DNA of 64,000 bases. It comes from Syntrophus sp963665935 (lineage in GTDB: Bacteria; Desulfobacterota; Syntrophia; Syntrophales; Syntrophaceae). The translations under genes and the position numbers were made by a program. The notes below the pieces were generated by a model that was not told the DNA's origin, did no database searches, and worked only from the letters and a program-made list of their open reading frames with translations. This document shows, one piece after another, positions 35,093 to 43,680 of this stretch. The first letter of the stretch is position 1. The number at the start of each line of letters is the position of its first letter. Where the stretch lies: the NCBI GenBank assembly GCA_963665935.1, contig OY762510.1, positions 3,224,001 to 3,288,000 of the forward strand, written 5' to 3'.

Positions 35093-36007
35093 CTAAAAAC
35101 GACGTTCCACGAAATACCGGGCCAGTCGCCGCAGGGGCGTTGCCCGGCTGTCAAAAACGTCCAGGTCGCTTATGGCCTCCTCTACGAGAGAAAAGGCCTT
35201 CTGCCGGGAGTTTTCCAGTCCCAGCAGGTTCGGAAAGGTCATCTTCCCGCGGGTGGCGTCGCTTCCCGTATTTTTCCCAAGGAGTTCACGGTCTCCTTCG
35301 ACGTTGAGGATGTCGTCGGCAATCTGGAAAACCAGCCCGATCTTGTGGCCGTAATCGGTCAGGGCTGAAAGGTCTGATTCCGTCCCACCGGCGAGAATCG
35401 CCCCGGCCCTGAGGGAAACGACGATCATAGCCCCCGTTTTCCGGGCGTGGATCTGGTTCAGCAGATCCAGATTTCCCGGTTTCCCTTCCGCCTGCACATC
35501 ATCAACCTGTCCTCCCACCATGCCGAAAGCGCCAGCCGCCGTAGCGATTTCCGAAATGACTCTCAGCCGGTTTTCCGCTGCAAGGCCGACCTGAAGATCA
35601 CCCCGGGCCATCAGGGAGAAGGCCTCTGTGAGGAGGGCGTCCCCGGCCAGAATGGCCAGGGCCTCGCCGAAGACCTTGTGGCTGGTCGGGTTTCCCCGAC
35701 GGTAGTCGTCATTGTCCATGGCCGGAAGATCGTCATGGATGAGAGAATAGGTATGAATGTATTCCAGGGCGCAGGCAACCGGAAGGAGGGTGTCGGGAAA
35801 AGCCGATTGACCGACAGTCTCCGCTGCCGCCAGGCAGAGAATGGGACGAATGCGCTTTCCGCCGGCAAAGAGGCTGTAACGCATCGCTTTGAAGAGCTCA
35901 GCCGGAGATTTCTCCTCGCCGGGCAGATAGCGGTCGAGGGCCTCGTCAATTCTCTGCTTTCGTTCTTTCAGGTAGGCGTTCAGATCAAAGGCAGGTTCAG
36001 GATTCAT
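35093..36007 (-). CDS. ispA: Farnesyl diphosphate synthase-type prenyltransferase
   Basis: A 304-residue all-helical short-chain prenyl diphosphate synthase. It has GGKRIRP near residue 50, the first aspartate-rich motif with the two-residue insert DDLPAMDND (bacterial type), QVDDVQAEG, KTG, and the second motif DDILNVEGD. It condenses IPP with DMAPP/GPP to farnesyl diphosphate; product length could also be geranylgeranyl and is not certain. The ATG at 36007 has GGAG six bases upstream and lies inside the end of xseB, with 11-nt overlap, so the two are translationally coupled. It lies 57 nt upstream of dxs. Confidence 0.92.
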   Translation of the reverse strand: MNPEPAFDLNAYLKERKQRIDEALDRYLPGEEKSPAELFKAMRYSLFAGGKRIRPILCLAAAETVGQSAFPDTLLPVACALEYIHTYSLIHDDLPAMDNDDYRRGNPTSHKVFGEALAILAGDALLTEAFSLMARGDLQVGLAAENRLRVISEIATAAGAFGMVGGQVDDVQAEGKPGNLDLLNQIHARKTGAMIVVSLRAGAILAGGTESDLSALTDYGHKIGLVFQIADDILNVEGDRELLGKNTGSDATRGKMTFPNLLGLENSRQKAFSLVEEAISDLDVFDSRATPLRRLARYFVERRF

Positions 36008-36236
36008 TCTTTGCTCCATTCTCCGGAAAAGGCTGGACGGTGATCTCTTTATTTTCACGCATAAGCAGCTCCACGCGTCTTTCCGCCTCATCCAGACGGG
36101 CCGCGCACAGCCGGGAGAGACGGATGCCTTCCTCGAAGGCCTTCAGGGATTCTTCCAGGGTCATCTCTCCAGCTTCCATTTTTCGGACAAGGCTTTCCAA
36201 CTTGGTCATCGCCTCTTCAAATTTTTCCTTTGCCAT
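35997..36236 (-). CDS. xseB: Exodeoxyribonuclease VII small subunit
   Basis: A 79-residue helical protein with the XseB signature FEEAMTKLESLVRKMEAGEMTLEESLKAFEEG split over two helices. Six copies of it bind one XseA to form the exonuclease that degrades single-stranded DNA. The gene follows xseA by 18 nt and overlaps ispA, an order seen in many bacteria (xseA-xseB-ispA-dxs). Confidence 0.95.
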   Translation of the reverse strand: MAKEKFEEAMTKLESLVRKMEAGEMTLEESLKAFEEGIRLSRLCAARLDEAERRVELLMRENKEITVQPFPENGAKNES

Positions 36237-36254
36237 ACGATCCTTTCGTTTCCT

Positions 36255-37622
36255 TTACTCTGGAAAGATTCGTGAAACTTCCGCCTGAAGGCGGCCTTTG
36301 AAAACCTGTATCTCCAGGGAATCGCCCGCTGCCAGCGTTGCGGCGTCCCGAATTATCCGGCCTTCCGGAAGGGTCCGGGAAATGCTGTAACCCCGGGACA
36401 ACACGGCCAGGGGACTCAGAGAATCCAGCAGGGTTGCCTGAACGGCCCAGGCTTTTCGGGCTCGTTCGACGATAAGATGGCAGACTGAATCCAGCCGGTT
36501 ATTCAAAAGATCCAGTTCCAGGCGGCTGTTCCGGATTCTGCGGAGGGGTCCAGCCTGCTGAAGATGCATGGAAAAAAACGCAAGTTTCTGCTCATCCCTT
36601 GAAATCCTCTCCTGCGCAAGGGAAAGCAGGCGTTCCTCGCGGTCATCCAGGACAAGACGAAAACCGGCAATTTTCCGGTTCGGGTCTTTAAGACGCTCAC
36701 CCTGACGGGACAGCAACTCATGATGATGCGACAACTTCCGGCGGCAGGACTCAGAGATCCGGGTCTGCATGTCGGCCAGCCAGGCTCTCAGCTCAATTCG
36801 ATTAGGGACGGCAAGCTCCGCCGCCGCTGAAGGCGTGGGCGCCCGTAGGTCCGACACAAAGTCTGATATCGTGTAATCCGTTTCGTGGCCAACGGCAGAA
36901 ATGACGGGGATACGAGAGGAAGAGATGGCGCGGGCGACTCGCTCGTCGTTGAAGGGCGCCAGGTCTTCCAGCGACCCACCCCCCCGGGCCAGAATAATCA
37001 CATCAATGCCGCCGAGAGTATGAAGGTCCGAAAAGGCCTGGACGATTTCTCCCGCTGATTCGAACCCCTGGACCCTGACCGGGGCAACGAGGATTGAGAC
37101 GGAAGGAAAACGTCGGCCGGAAACGTTCAGAATATCACGGATCACGGCTCCTGAGGGGGAAGTGATCACTCCGATTCGGCGGGGCAGATAGGGAATCGGT
37201 TTCTTCCGGAGCGGATCAAAAAGTCCTTCTGCCTGGAGGCGCGACTTTAACTGCTCGTACGCTCGTTGAAGAGCGCCGGTGCCGCGCAGTTCCAACGAAT
37301 CGAGGATCAGTTGATATTCCCCCCGCGGGGAATAGACGGCCAATCTTCCGCGGCAGAGAATCCGCAGGCCTTCTTCGAGTTCGAAAAGGGGAGGGCGGTT
37401 GTTTCGATAGGATCTCGATCCGGGAAGATATTTGAAAATAACAGCCCGAATCTGGCTTTTTTCATCTTTAAGGGTGAAATAGAGATGTCCTGAAGAGGGG
37501 CGACGCAGGTTGGAGACTTCTCCCTCCACCCATATCACGTCAAAACGGGTTTCCAGGAGTTTCCCGATTTGTTCATTCAATTCCGAAACGGTCAGTATCA
37601 CCGTTGTACTTTCCTTCATCAT
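36255..37622 (-). CDS. xseA: Exodeoxyribonuclease VII large subunit
   Basis: A 455-residue nuclease subunit. The N-terminal OB-fold (WVEGEVSNLRRPSSGHLYFTLKD) is followed by the catalytic domain with GVITSPSGAVIRDIL, RGGGSLEDLAPFND and VGHETDYTISDFV, the metal and catalytic motifs of the family. A coiled-coil region covers about 290-400. Two neighbouring ATGs exist (37622 and 37619); the first is used here, and an AGGTG lies upstream. It is the first gene of the long minus-strand block and is divergent from the deoxyhypusine-synthase-like gene. Confidence 0.95.
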   Translation of the reverse strand: MMKESTTVILTVSELNEQIGKLLETRFDVIWVEGEVSNLRRPSSGHLYFTLKDEKSQIRAVIFKYLPGSRSYRNNRPPLFELEEGLRILCRGRLAVYSPRGEYQLILDSLELRGTGALQRAYEQLKSRLQAEGLFDPLRKKPIPYLPRRIGVITSPSGAVIRDILNVSGRRFPSVSILVAPVRVQGFESAGEIVQAFSDLHTLGGIDVIILARGGGSLEDLAPFNDERVARAISSSRIPVISAVGHETDYTISDFVSDLRAPTPSAAAELAVPNRIELRAWLADMQTRISESCRRKLSHHHELLSRQGERLKDPNRKIAGFRLVLDDREERLLSLAQERISRDEQKLAFFSMHLQQAGPLRRIRNSRLELDLLNNRLDSVCHLIVERARKAWAVQATLLDSLSPLAVLSRGYSISRTLPEGRIIRDAATLAAGDSLEIQVFKGRLQAEVSRIFPE

Positions 37623-37852
37623 ATTGCACCTATCAGATATTATTCCTCGTGACAAGGGTCATTTTTTTTCAGGGTTCTTCCGAAGTTGACATTTATCCGG
37701 CCATGATTTAAGAGTAGGATCAGTTGCCGGAGAATCGGCTTTCCCTGGAGGGAATGATGAGAGTGTTCCCGGCGGAAAGTTCATTTGTCAATTGTAAAGG
37801 CAGGCCGGAAGAATCGTCTCCGGGATTCCCGTCCTGTCTCTCAGGAGAAAAT

Positions 37853-38869
37853 ATGGAAAAAAAGGATTATCTGAAAACAACTGTGGAACATGTAGATTTC
37901 ACAAAGATAAATTCCGTGGAGATCATCCGGGCCATGCGGGGCATGTCGTTTACGGCGCGCGATCTCGCCATGGCTGCAGAAATTTACGACGCCATGCTGG
38001 CCGATGGCGATTGTGCCGTTATTCTCACGATTGCGGGGAGCACGAGCGCCGCCGGCTGCATGCAGGTATATGCGGATCTGGTCCGCCATAACATGGTGGA
38101 TGTCATCGTGGCAACGGGAGCAACGATAGTCGACATGGATTTCTTCGAGGCCCTGGGCTTCCGCCATTACCAGGGAACGCCCCATGTGGATGATCAAGAG
38201 CTGCGACGGCTTTATATCGACCGGATCTACGACACCTACATCGATGAAGAGGAACTGCAGGTCTGTGATCGCACGGTCCAGGAGATTGCCGACGGCCTTT
38301 CCCCCAGACCTTATTCTTCCCGGGAATTTATCCGGGAGATGGGACGATATCTGACTTCTCACGCCGTCAAGAAGAATTCTCTCGTACAGACGGCCTTTGA
38401 ACAGGATGTTCCCATTTTCTGCCCGGCCTTTTCGGACAGCAGCGCCGGTTTCGGCCTGGTTCTCCATCAGGCGAATCACCCGGATTCGCATGTGAGCATT
38501 GATTCCGTTAAGGACTTCCGGGAACTGACCATGATCAAGATGGCCGTGGAAAATTCGGGATTGCTGATGATCGGGGGAGGGGTCCCAAAGAATTTTGCCC
38601 AGGACACCGTGATCTGTGCAGAGGTTCTGGGTAAGGAAGTGCCCATGCATCGCTACGCCATCCAGATCACCGTGGCGGACGCACGAGATGGCGCCTGTTC
38701 CAGTTCGACGCTCCGCGAAGCGACATCCTGGGGCAAGGTGGATGTCTCCTATGAGCAGATGGTTTATGCGGAAGCCACGTCCGTGCTTCCTCTTCTGGCC
38801 AGCTATGTCTATCACCAGGGGAACTGGAAGGGAAGACGGCAGCGGAGGCTCGCACAAACCTTGGCCTGA
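37853..38869 (+). CDS. Deoxyhypusine synthase-family protein
   Basis: A 338-residue NAD-dependent protein of the deoxyhypusine synthase family. Motifs of the Rossmann-like core are TIAGSTSAAG and a late MIGGGVPKNF; the active-site lysine that carries the aminobutyl group is in ATSWGKVDVS, at K295. The family in eukaryotes modifies eIF5A with spermidine. Bacteria lack eIF5A, so the substrate here must differ, with homospermidine or another polyamine conjugate as an inference from known bacterial relatives. AGGAGAAAAT precedes the ATG at 37853, and a longer upstream frame (from 37724) is probably not translated. It is not in an operon with polyamine genes. Confidence 0.85.
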   Translation: MEKKDYLKTTVEHVDFTKINSVEIIRAMRGMSFTARDLAMAAEIYDAMLADGDCAVILTIAGSTSAAGCMQVYADLVRHNMVDVIVATGATIVDMDFFEALGFRHYQGTPHVDDQELRRLYIDRIYDTYIDEEELQVCDRTVQEIADGLSPRPYSSREFIREMGRYLTSHAVKKNSLVQTAFEQDVPIFCPAFSDSSAGFGLVLHQANHPDSHVSIDSVKDFRELTMIKMAVENSGLLMIGGGVPKNFAQDTVICAEVLGKEVPMHRYAIQITVADARDGACSSSTLREATSWGKVDVSYEQMVYAEATSVLPLLASYVYHQGNWKGRRQRRLAQTLA

Positions 38870-38924
38870 ATCGGGGAAGATTCACCGGTCAGTCACTGTT
38901 ATTCAGAATATTTATCGACAGACC

Positions 38925-38973
38925 TGGATATTAAATATCCATAATAAAAACATGGCTGGATATTTAATATTCG
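38925..38973. promoter_or_regulatory. Two tandem 17-bp palindromes (operator-like) before the efflux operon
   Basis: TGGATATTAAATATCCA (38925-38941) is a perfect palindrome around one central A. TGGATATTTAATATTCG (38957-38973) is a near copy. Their centres (38933 and 38965) lie 32 bp apart, three helical turns, so dimers would bind one face of DNA. Alternatively, the outer parts (14 bp perfect at 38928-38941 and 38957-38970) could form one RNA hairpin. They are 180 nt upstream of tolC and 56 nt after the deoxyhypusine-synthase-like gene. No regulator gene is adjacent. Confidence 0.7.
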
Positions 38974-39089
38974 GAATCTGCCGGACATTTCACCATAAAA
39001 TTACACCATCCCCCACCCGCTGAGATTCTATCGCCATTATTTCGATGAGATGTGCAGCCTTTATTTATGGGCATAATCGTTGCTATGTC

Positions 39090-39118
39090 TTGACTGTCAA
39101 TTTAGGTCCTTCTCTACT
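39090..39118 (+). promoter_or_regulatory. Possible sigma-70 promoter for the efflux operon
   Basis: TTGACT (39090-39095), a 17-bp spacer and TCTACT (39113-39118) match the consensus in five and four of six positions. The predicted start is some 28 nt before the tolC ATG. The -35 sits within the small palindrome TTGACTGTCAA. The operator-like pair lies about 120 bp further upstream, more like an activator position than a roadblock. Confidence 0.5.
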
Positions 39119-39153
39119 TCTGCATTGAAGAAACTGAACGAACTTGGATCAAT

Positions 39154-40431
39154 ATGAAAAAATATCAACCTTTCCTTTTAGCGATTCTTCTGCTGGCTCT
39201 ATTTCCTGCTCTGGCCAAGTCTGAAGTGCCCATTCAAAAGGGCGAACGACTGAATCTCAGCCGGTGTGTCGAAACAGCCCTTCGAAACCATCCTGTTGTT
39301 CAGGGGGCCCGGGATACGATCCGAATCGGCGAAAGCCGGATCGGACAAGCCCAGGCGAACTACTATCCACAGGTCAACTGGCAGACGGACTACACCCGGA
39401 TCAACCGTTCCAGAACAGGAAACAGCACTTACAGCGACTATAACAGCAGTGTCGTCCTGAGCCAGACGCTCTATGATTTCGGGAAGACAAAGACATCGGT
39501 GAATATCGAAAAACTTACTACGGATTCCTTACGCCAGGATCTCCACAAGGCGGAAGCGGAGATTGTCTACGGCGTGAAATCGGCCTATTTCACGCTCCTG
39601 CAGGCTGAAAAAAATCGGGACGTGGCCGTCGAGACCGTCGCTCAGTTTCAGCATCATCTAACCCAGGCAAAAGGGTTTTTTGAGGTGGGAACCAAGCCGA
39701 AATTCGATGTCACCAAGGCGGAAGTGGATCTGAGCAATGCCGTTCTGAACCACATCCGGGCTGAGAACGACCTCAGGATCGCCCGCGTTGGTCTGGTCAA
39801 TGCCCTGGGAATTCCCTCCGCCCCGGAATTTTCTCTCGATGACAGTCCGCTCTTTCAGAAAGAAAAGATCGATCTGGCTGACGCTTTGGAAAGGGCTTAT
39901 CGCAATCGGCCGGACCTCCAATCAATCGGAAAAAAGGTGGAGGCGGCGGACGAATCGATTAAACTGGCCCGGAAGGGTTATTATCCCTATGTGACTGGAT
40001 CCGCCGGCTATGGTTATAGCGGAGAGGACTTCCCGCTCCGTGACGGCTGGAACGTAGGGGCCCTGCTGAATGTTCCCCTCTTCAGCGGTTTCCAGACCCG
40101 ATACGCCGTTGAAGAGGCCAAGGCAAACCTTGATGTCCTTCGCGCCAATGAATCATCCATGCGGCAAACGATCCGTCTCGAAGTGGAACAGGCCCTTTCC
40201 AACCTGAGGGAGGCCCAGGAGCGAACAGAGGCGACCCGGGTCGCGGTACGTCAGGCCGAAGAAAATGCGGAACTGGCCAACGGCCGCTATGACGCCGGGG
40301 TGGGAAATCCGATCGAGGTAACGGATGCCCTGGTATCCCTGAGTAATTCCCGAACGGCGTATATTGCCGCCTTGACCGATTGCCGGATCGCTCAGGCCGG
40401 TCTGGAAAAATCCATCGGGAAGAGAGACTGA
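39154..40431 (+). CDS. TolC-family outer membrane efflux channel
   Basis: A 425-residue outer membrane factor. A signal peptide (residues 1-23, ending LAKSE) is followed by the two OEP repeats, each with the helical hairpins seen in LSRCVETALRNHPVVQGARDTI and DLADALERAYRNRPDLQSIGKKVEAADESIK. The long helices and the strand segments (SVVLSQTLYDFGKT, VGALLNVPLFSG) fit the trimeric TolC barrel. It exports drugs or other substrates across the outer membrane. MacA-like and MacB-like genes follow in the same direction. AT-rich upstream region carries a promoter and palindromes. Confidence 0.9.
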   Translation: MKKYQPFLLAILLLALFPALAKSEVPIQKGERLNLSRCVETALRNHPVVQGARDTIRIGESRIGQAQANYYPQVNWQTDYTRINRSRTGNSTYSDYNSSVVLSQTLYDFGKTKTSVNIEKLTTDSLRQDLHKAEAEIVYGVKSAYFTLLQAEKNRDVAVETVAQFQHHLTQAKGFFEVGTKPKFDVTKAEVDLSNAVLNHIRAENDLRIARVGLVNALGIPSAPEFSLDDSPLFQKEKIDLADALERAYRNRPDLQSIGKKVEAADESIKLARKGYYPYVTGSAGYGYSGEDFPLRDGWNVGALLNVPLFSGFQTRYAVEEAKANLDVLRANESSMRQTIRLEVEQALSNLREAQERTEATRVAVRQAEENAELANGRYDAGVGNPIEVTDALVSLSNSRTAYIAALTDCRIAQAGLEKSIGKRD

Positions 40432-40516
40432 TCGGCAGGCCGTACAAGGGAAAGCGAAAAAGGCGGATATTCGATTCGTAAGACATCATAAAACGAAGAT
40501 TGGATGAGACGGAAAC

Positions 40517-41704
40517 GTGAAAAAGAAGCTGCTCGCCGGAATGATCCTGATGATTCTCCTCTTTGGAACTGGGACGTATCTTCTGCTGAAGAGCGGGGAG
40601 AAAGGGCCGAAATACCGGACGGAAGCGGTTTCTCGGGGCGATGTTCGAGCTTCGGTCACGGCGACCGGAACGGTCAACGCCGTGACCACAGTCCTCGTGG
40701 GCACGCAGGTTTCCGGAACGATCAAGAATCTCTATGTCGATTTCAATTCTCCCGTGAAAAAGGGGCAACTCCTCGCCCAAATTGATCCGGCCACCTTCGA
40801 GGCGCAGGTCCAGCAGGCACGCGCAAACCTGCTCCTGGCGAAGGCAAACGAGGAAAAGGCTTTGGCATCCCTGAACGATGCGAAACGGACGAGGGATCGA
40901 AACAGGACCCTCTTCAGCCGTAATCTGATTGCACAAAGCGATCTGGATACGGCCGAAACAAACGCCCAGGTTTCCCTGTCCCAGCTTTCCGCAGCCGGCG
41001 CGCAGGTTGCGCAGACACGGGCCGCCTTGAGCTTCGCGGAAACCAATCTGCGCTATTCCCGGATCATCTCGCCCGTTGACGGAACCGTAATCTCACGGAA
41101 TGTGGATGTCGGGCAGACGGTGGCTGCCAGCTTCCAGACTCCGACCCTCTTTACGATCGCCCAGGATCTGACCCGGATGCAGATTGATGCCAACGTGGAT
41201 GAGGCCGATATCGGAAAAGTCAGGGTTCAGCAGCCCGTCGAGTTTTCCGTGGATGCCTATCCGGATTTCGTTTTCCGGGGAAAGGTCGCCGAGGTGCGGA
41301 GCGCTCCTATTAACGTCCAGAATGTTGTGACCTACGATGTGGTGGTCCGGGTGGATAATCCGGATATGCGGCTGAAGCCGGGGATGACGGCCAATGTTTC
41401 CATTATTCTTGCCGATAAGGCGGGAGTCCTCCGGGTTCCCAATGGAGCCCTGCGTTTCCGACCGGCTGAAGCTGATGGTGGCGTCAAGGCGCGCCCCCCG
41501 AGGGGAAAGGAGCAGGCGGTCTGGATACTGAGGGATAATAAGCCGGAACGTACTGTCGTAACTCCGGGGATCAGTGACGGGACATTCACGGAAATCCTTT
41601 CCGGAAATGTACGCGAAGGAGAGAAAGTGATCCTGGAAACCCTGAAGGATAAAAAGAAGAACGACAAATCGACATCTTCACAACGGGGACCGAGGATGTT
41701 CTAG
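40517..41704 (+). CDS. macA: MacA-like periplasmic adaptor of ABC efflux system
   Basis: A 395-residue membrane fusion protein starting at a GTG (40517) with GGAA ahead. One N-terminal membrane anchor (5-23) is followed by the split lipoyl domain (TVNAVTTVLVGTQVSGTIKNLYVDFNSPVKKGQLL and SPVDGTVISRNVDVGQTV), a helical hairpin (about 100-180) rich in Ala and Gln, and beta-barrel domains (YDVVVRVDNPDMRLKPGMTANVSI). It bridges the ABC transporter and the TolC channel. The gene is followed 4 nt later by the ATPase gene, so the three proteins form one pump. Confidence 0.9.
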   Translation: MKKKLLAGMILMILLFGTGTYLLLKSGEKGPKYRTEAVSRGDVRASVTATGTVNAVTTVLVGTQVSGTIKNLYVDFNSPVKKGQLLAQIDPATFEAQVQQARANLLLAKANEEKALASLNDAKRTRDRNRTLFSRNLIAQSDLDTAETNAQVSLSQLSAAGAQVAQTRAALSFAETNLRYSRIISPVDGTVISRNVDVGQTVAASFQTPTLFTIAQDLTRMQIDANVDEADIGKVRVQQPVEFSVDAYPDFVFRGKVAEVRSAPINVQNVVTYDVVVRVDNPDMRLKPGMTANVSIILADKAGVLRVPNGALRFRPAEADGGVKARPPRGKEQAVWILRDNKPERTVVTPGISDGTFTEILSGNVREGEKVILETLKDKKKNDKSTSSQRGPRMF

Positions 41705-41708
41705 GCCC

Positions 41709-42401
41709 ATGGCACTCCTGGAAACAAAGGATCTCTATAAGATCTATGAGGTAGGGGACCAAATCGTCCATGCCCTCGATGGGGTATCCGTAACGATTGA
41801 TCGGGGGGAATTCGTTGCCATCATGGGACCCTCGGGATCGGGGAAGTCCACCTTCATGAATGTCATCGGTTGTCTGGATGAACCGACGAAAGGGCAATAT
41901 CTCCTCGATGGCATTGAAGTCGGCGGTCTTACGCGCGATGAACTGGCCGAAATACGGAACCGGAAAATCGGCTTCGTCTTTCAGGGATTCAATCTCCTCC
42001 CGCGTACCTCGGCCCTGGAAAATGTGGAACTGCCGATGCTTTACAATAATCTCTCTGCGACGGAAAGGCGAAGGCGCGCGCTGGCGGCTCTTAAAATGCT
42101 GGGACTGGAGGACAGGGAGAATCATGCCCCCAATCAGCTTTCGGGTGGGCAGCAGCAGAGGGTTGCCATCGCCAGGGCGCTGGCAAATGATGCCCCCCTT
42201 CTTCTGGCTGACGAGCCGACCGGAAATCTGGACACGAAAACAAGCATCGAGATCATGGAACTTTTGACTCTTCTGAATTCGGAATCCCGGATCACCATCG
42301 TGCTGGTCACCCATGAACCGGACATCGCCGCCTACAGCAGGAGGATCATCCGGTTCCGGGACGGACGCATTCTTCGCGACGAAGCCGTGGTGAAGTCATG
42401 A
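41709..42401 (+). CDS. MacB/LolD-type ABC transporter ATPase
   Basis: A 230-residue ABC ATPase of the MacB/LolD/FtsE branch. Walker A GPSGSGKST is at 40-48, the signature LSGGQQQRVAIARAL near 140, and Walker B LLLADEPTGNLD near 165, followed by a switch histidine in LVTHEPD. It drives the permease encoded next, whose start overlaps its stop (ATGA). In the E. coli MacB protein ATPase and permease are one chain; here they are two genes. Confidence 0.93.
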   Translation: MALLETKDLYKIYEVGDQIVHALDGVSVTIDRGEFVAIMGPSGSGKSTFMNVIGCLDEPTKGQYLLDGIEVGGLTRDELAEIRNRKIGFVFQGFNLLPRTSALENVELPMLYNNLSATERRRRALAALKMLGLEDRENHAPNQLSGGQQQRVAIARALANDAPLLLADEPTGNLDTKTSIEIMELLTLLNSESRITIVLVTHEPDIAAYSRRIIRFRDGRILRDEAVVKS

Positions 42402-43627
42402 TTCATCTTCCCTCCACCCTGAAAATTTCTTTCCGTGCCCTTCGGGTGAACAAGATGCGATCCGCCCTCACCATGCTGGGGATCATCATCGGTGTGGGAG
42501 CCGTCATCGCCATGCTGGCTGTGGGCACCGGCGCGGGAAAAAGGATCTCGGGACAGATCGCGAGCATGGGAAGCAACCTGATCCTGGTCCTGCCGGGCAG
42601 CATGACCGCGGGGGGATTGAGGTTGGGGACCGGATCGCGGGCCACTTTGAACGTGGCGGATGCGGAGGCCATTGCCAGAGAATGTTCCGCGGTGTCAGAA
42701 GTTGCCCCGGTCCTGAACGGCGCCGCTCAGGTGGTGTGCGGGGATTCGAACTGGGCGACCGGCATTTACGGCACGACGCCGGACATGCTTACCGTGCGGG
42801 ACTGGGGCCTGGCTTCCGGCCGTTCCTTTACGGACCAAGATATCCGGAACGCCACGAAAGTGGCCATTCTTGGGCAGACGGTCGTGGACAATCTCTTCGG
42901 AACCATGGACCCTCTCGGCTCGATCATCCGGATCAAGAAGGTGCCCTTCACGGTTGTCGGCGTACTTGAGAGCAAGGGCCAGTCCGCCATGGGACAGGAT
43001 CAGGATGACCTCATCTACATTCCCATTTCGACGGCGCAGAAGAAGATCTTCGGGACTTCCATTCCGGGGATGGTGCGCTCCATCCTGGTCAAGGCCGGAA
43101 GTTCGGAAGATCTCGAGGCAGCTGAAAAGCAGATCACGGAACTGCTCCAGCAGCGGCATCGCATCGGGGCGCAGCAGGAGAATGATTTTACCGTGAGAAA
43201 TCTCACCCAGATCATGCAGGCTGCAGAAGAGTCCTCCCGGGTGATGGCCCTTCTGCTGGGCGCCGTTGCTTCGGTGTCGCTCCTCGTCGGCGGTATTGGA
43301 ATTATGAACATCATGCTGGTGTCCGTGACGGAACGGACCAGAGAAATCGGCATCCGGATGGCCGTTGGTGCAAAGACCTGGGATATCCGCTTTCAGTTCA
43401 TTATCGAGGCCCTGACCCTCTCCTTGACCGGGGGAATCCTGGGGATTCTCCTGGGAATCGCCGCTTCCGAAGTTTTATCGACGGTGGCCGAATGGCCGAC
43501 CGTCATCTCACCCCTGTCCATTCTCCTGGCCTTCGGCTTTTCCGGTCTGGTGGGGATCTTCTTCGGATTCTATCCGGCATACAAGGCCTCTCTGCTGAAT
43601 CCTATCGAAGCCCTGCGCTATGAGTAA
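42398..43627 (+). CDS. MacB-type FtsX-like ABC permease
   Basis: A 409-residue permease. An N-terminal membrane helix (about 20-45) precedes a large periplasmic MacB-PCD domain (about 50-270) and three C-terminal helices (about 285-405) of the FtsX fold, with MNIMLVSVTERTREIGIRMAVGAK at the coupling helix. The domain order matches MacB without its nucleotide-binding part. Substrates could be macrolides, lipopeptides, or cell-envelope molecules; they are not decidable from sequence. It is the last gene of the tripartite efflux operon. Confidence 0.93.
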   Translation: MIHLPSTLKISFRALRVNKMRSALTMLGIIIGVGAVIAMLAVGTGAGKRISGQIASMGSNLILVLPGSMTAGGLRLGTGSRATLNVADAEAIARECSAVSEVAPVLNGAAQVVCGDSNWATGIYGTTPDMLTVRDWGLASGRSFTDQDIRNATKVAILGQTVVDNLFGTMDPLGSIIRIKKVPFTVVGVLESKGQSAMGQDQDDLIYIPISTAQKKIFGTSIPGMVRSILVKAGSSEDLEAAEKQITELLQQRHRIGAQQENDFTVRNLTQIMQAAEESSRVMALLLGAVASVSLLVGGIGIMNIMLVSVTERTREIGIRMAVGAKTWDIRFQFIIEALTLSLTGGILGILLGIAASEVLSTVAEWPTVISPLSILLAFGFSGLVGIFFGFYPAYKASLLNPIEALRYE

Positions 43628-43647
43628 AATCCTCCTTAAAGAAAAAG

Positions 43648-43680
43648 AAGAACGGACATCATTTCCCAAAGACCGTTTTT
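43648..43680 (+). terminator. Possible terminator at the end of the efflux operon
   Basis: AAGAACGG and CCGTTTTT can form up to 8 bp with a loop of 17 nt, ending in a short T run. The element overlaps the end of the convergent DUF4197 gene, so it may be functional only for one direction. Confidence 0.35.

Noticed and set aside
37841..38857. Minus-strand ORF (338 codons) opposite the deoxyhypusine-synthase-like gene
   Set aside because: It is a mirror of the real gene; no protein family and no start signal.
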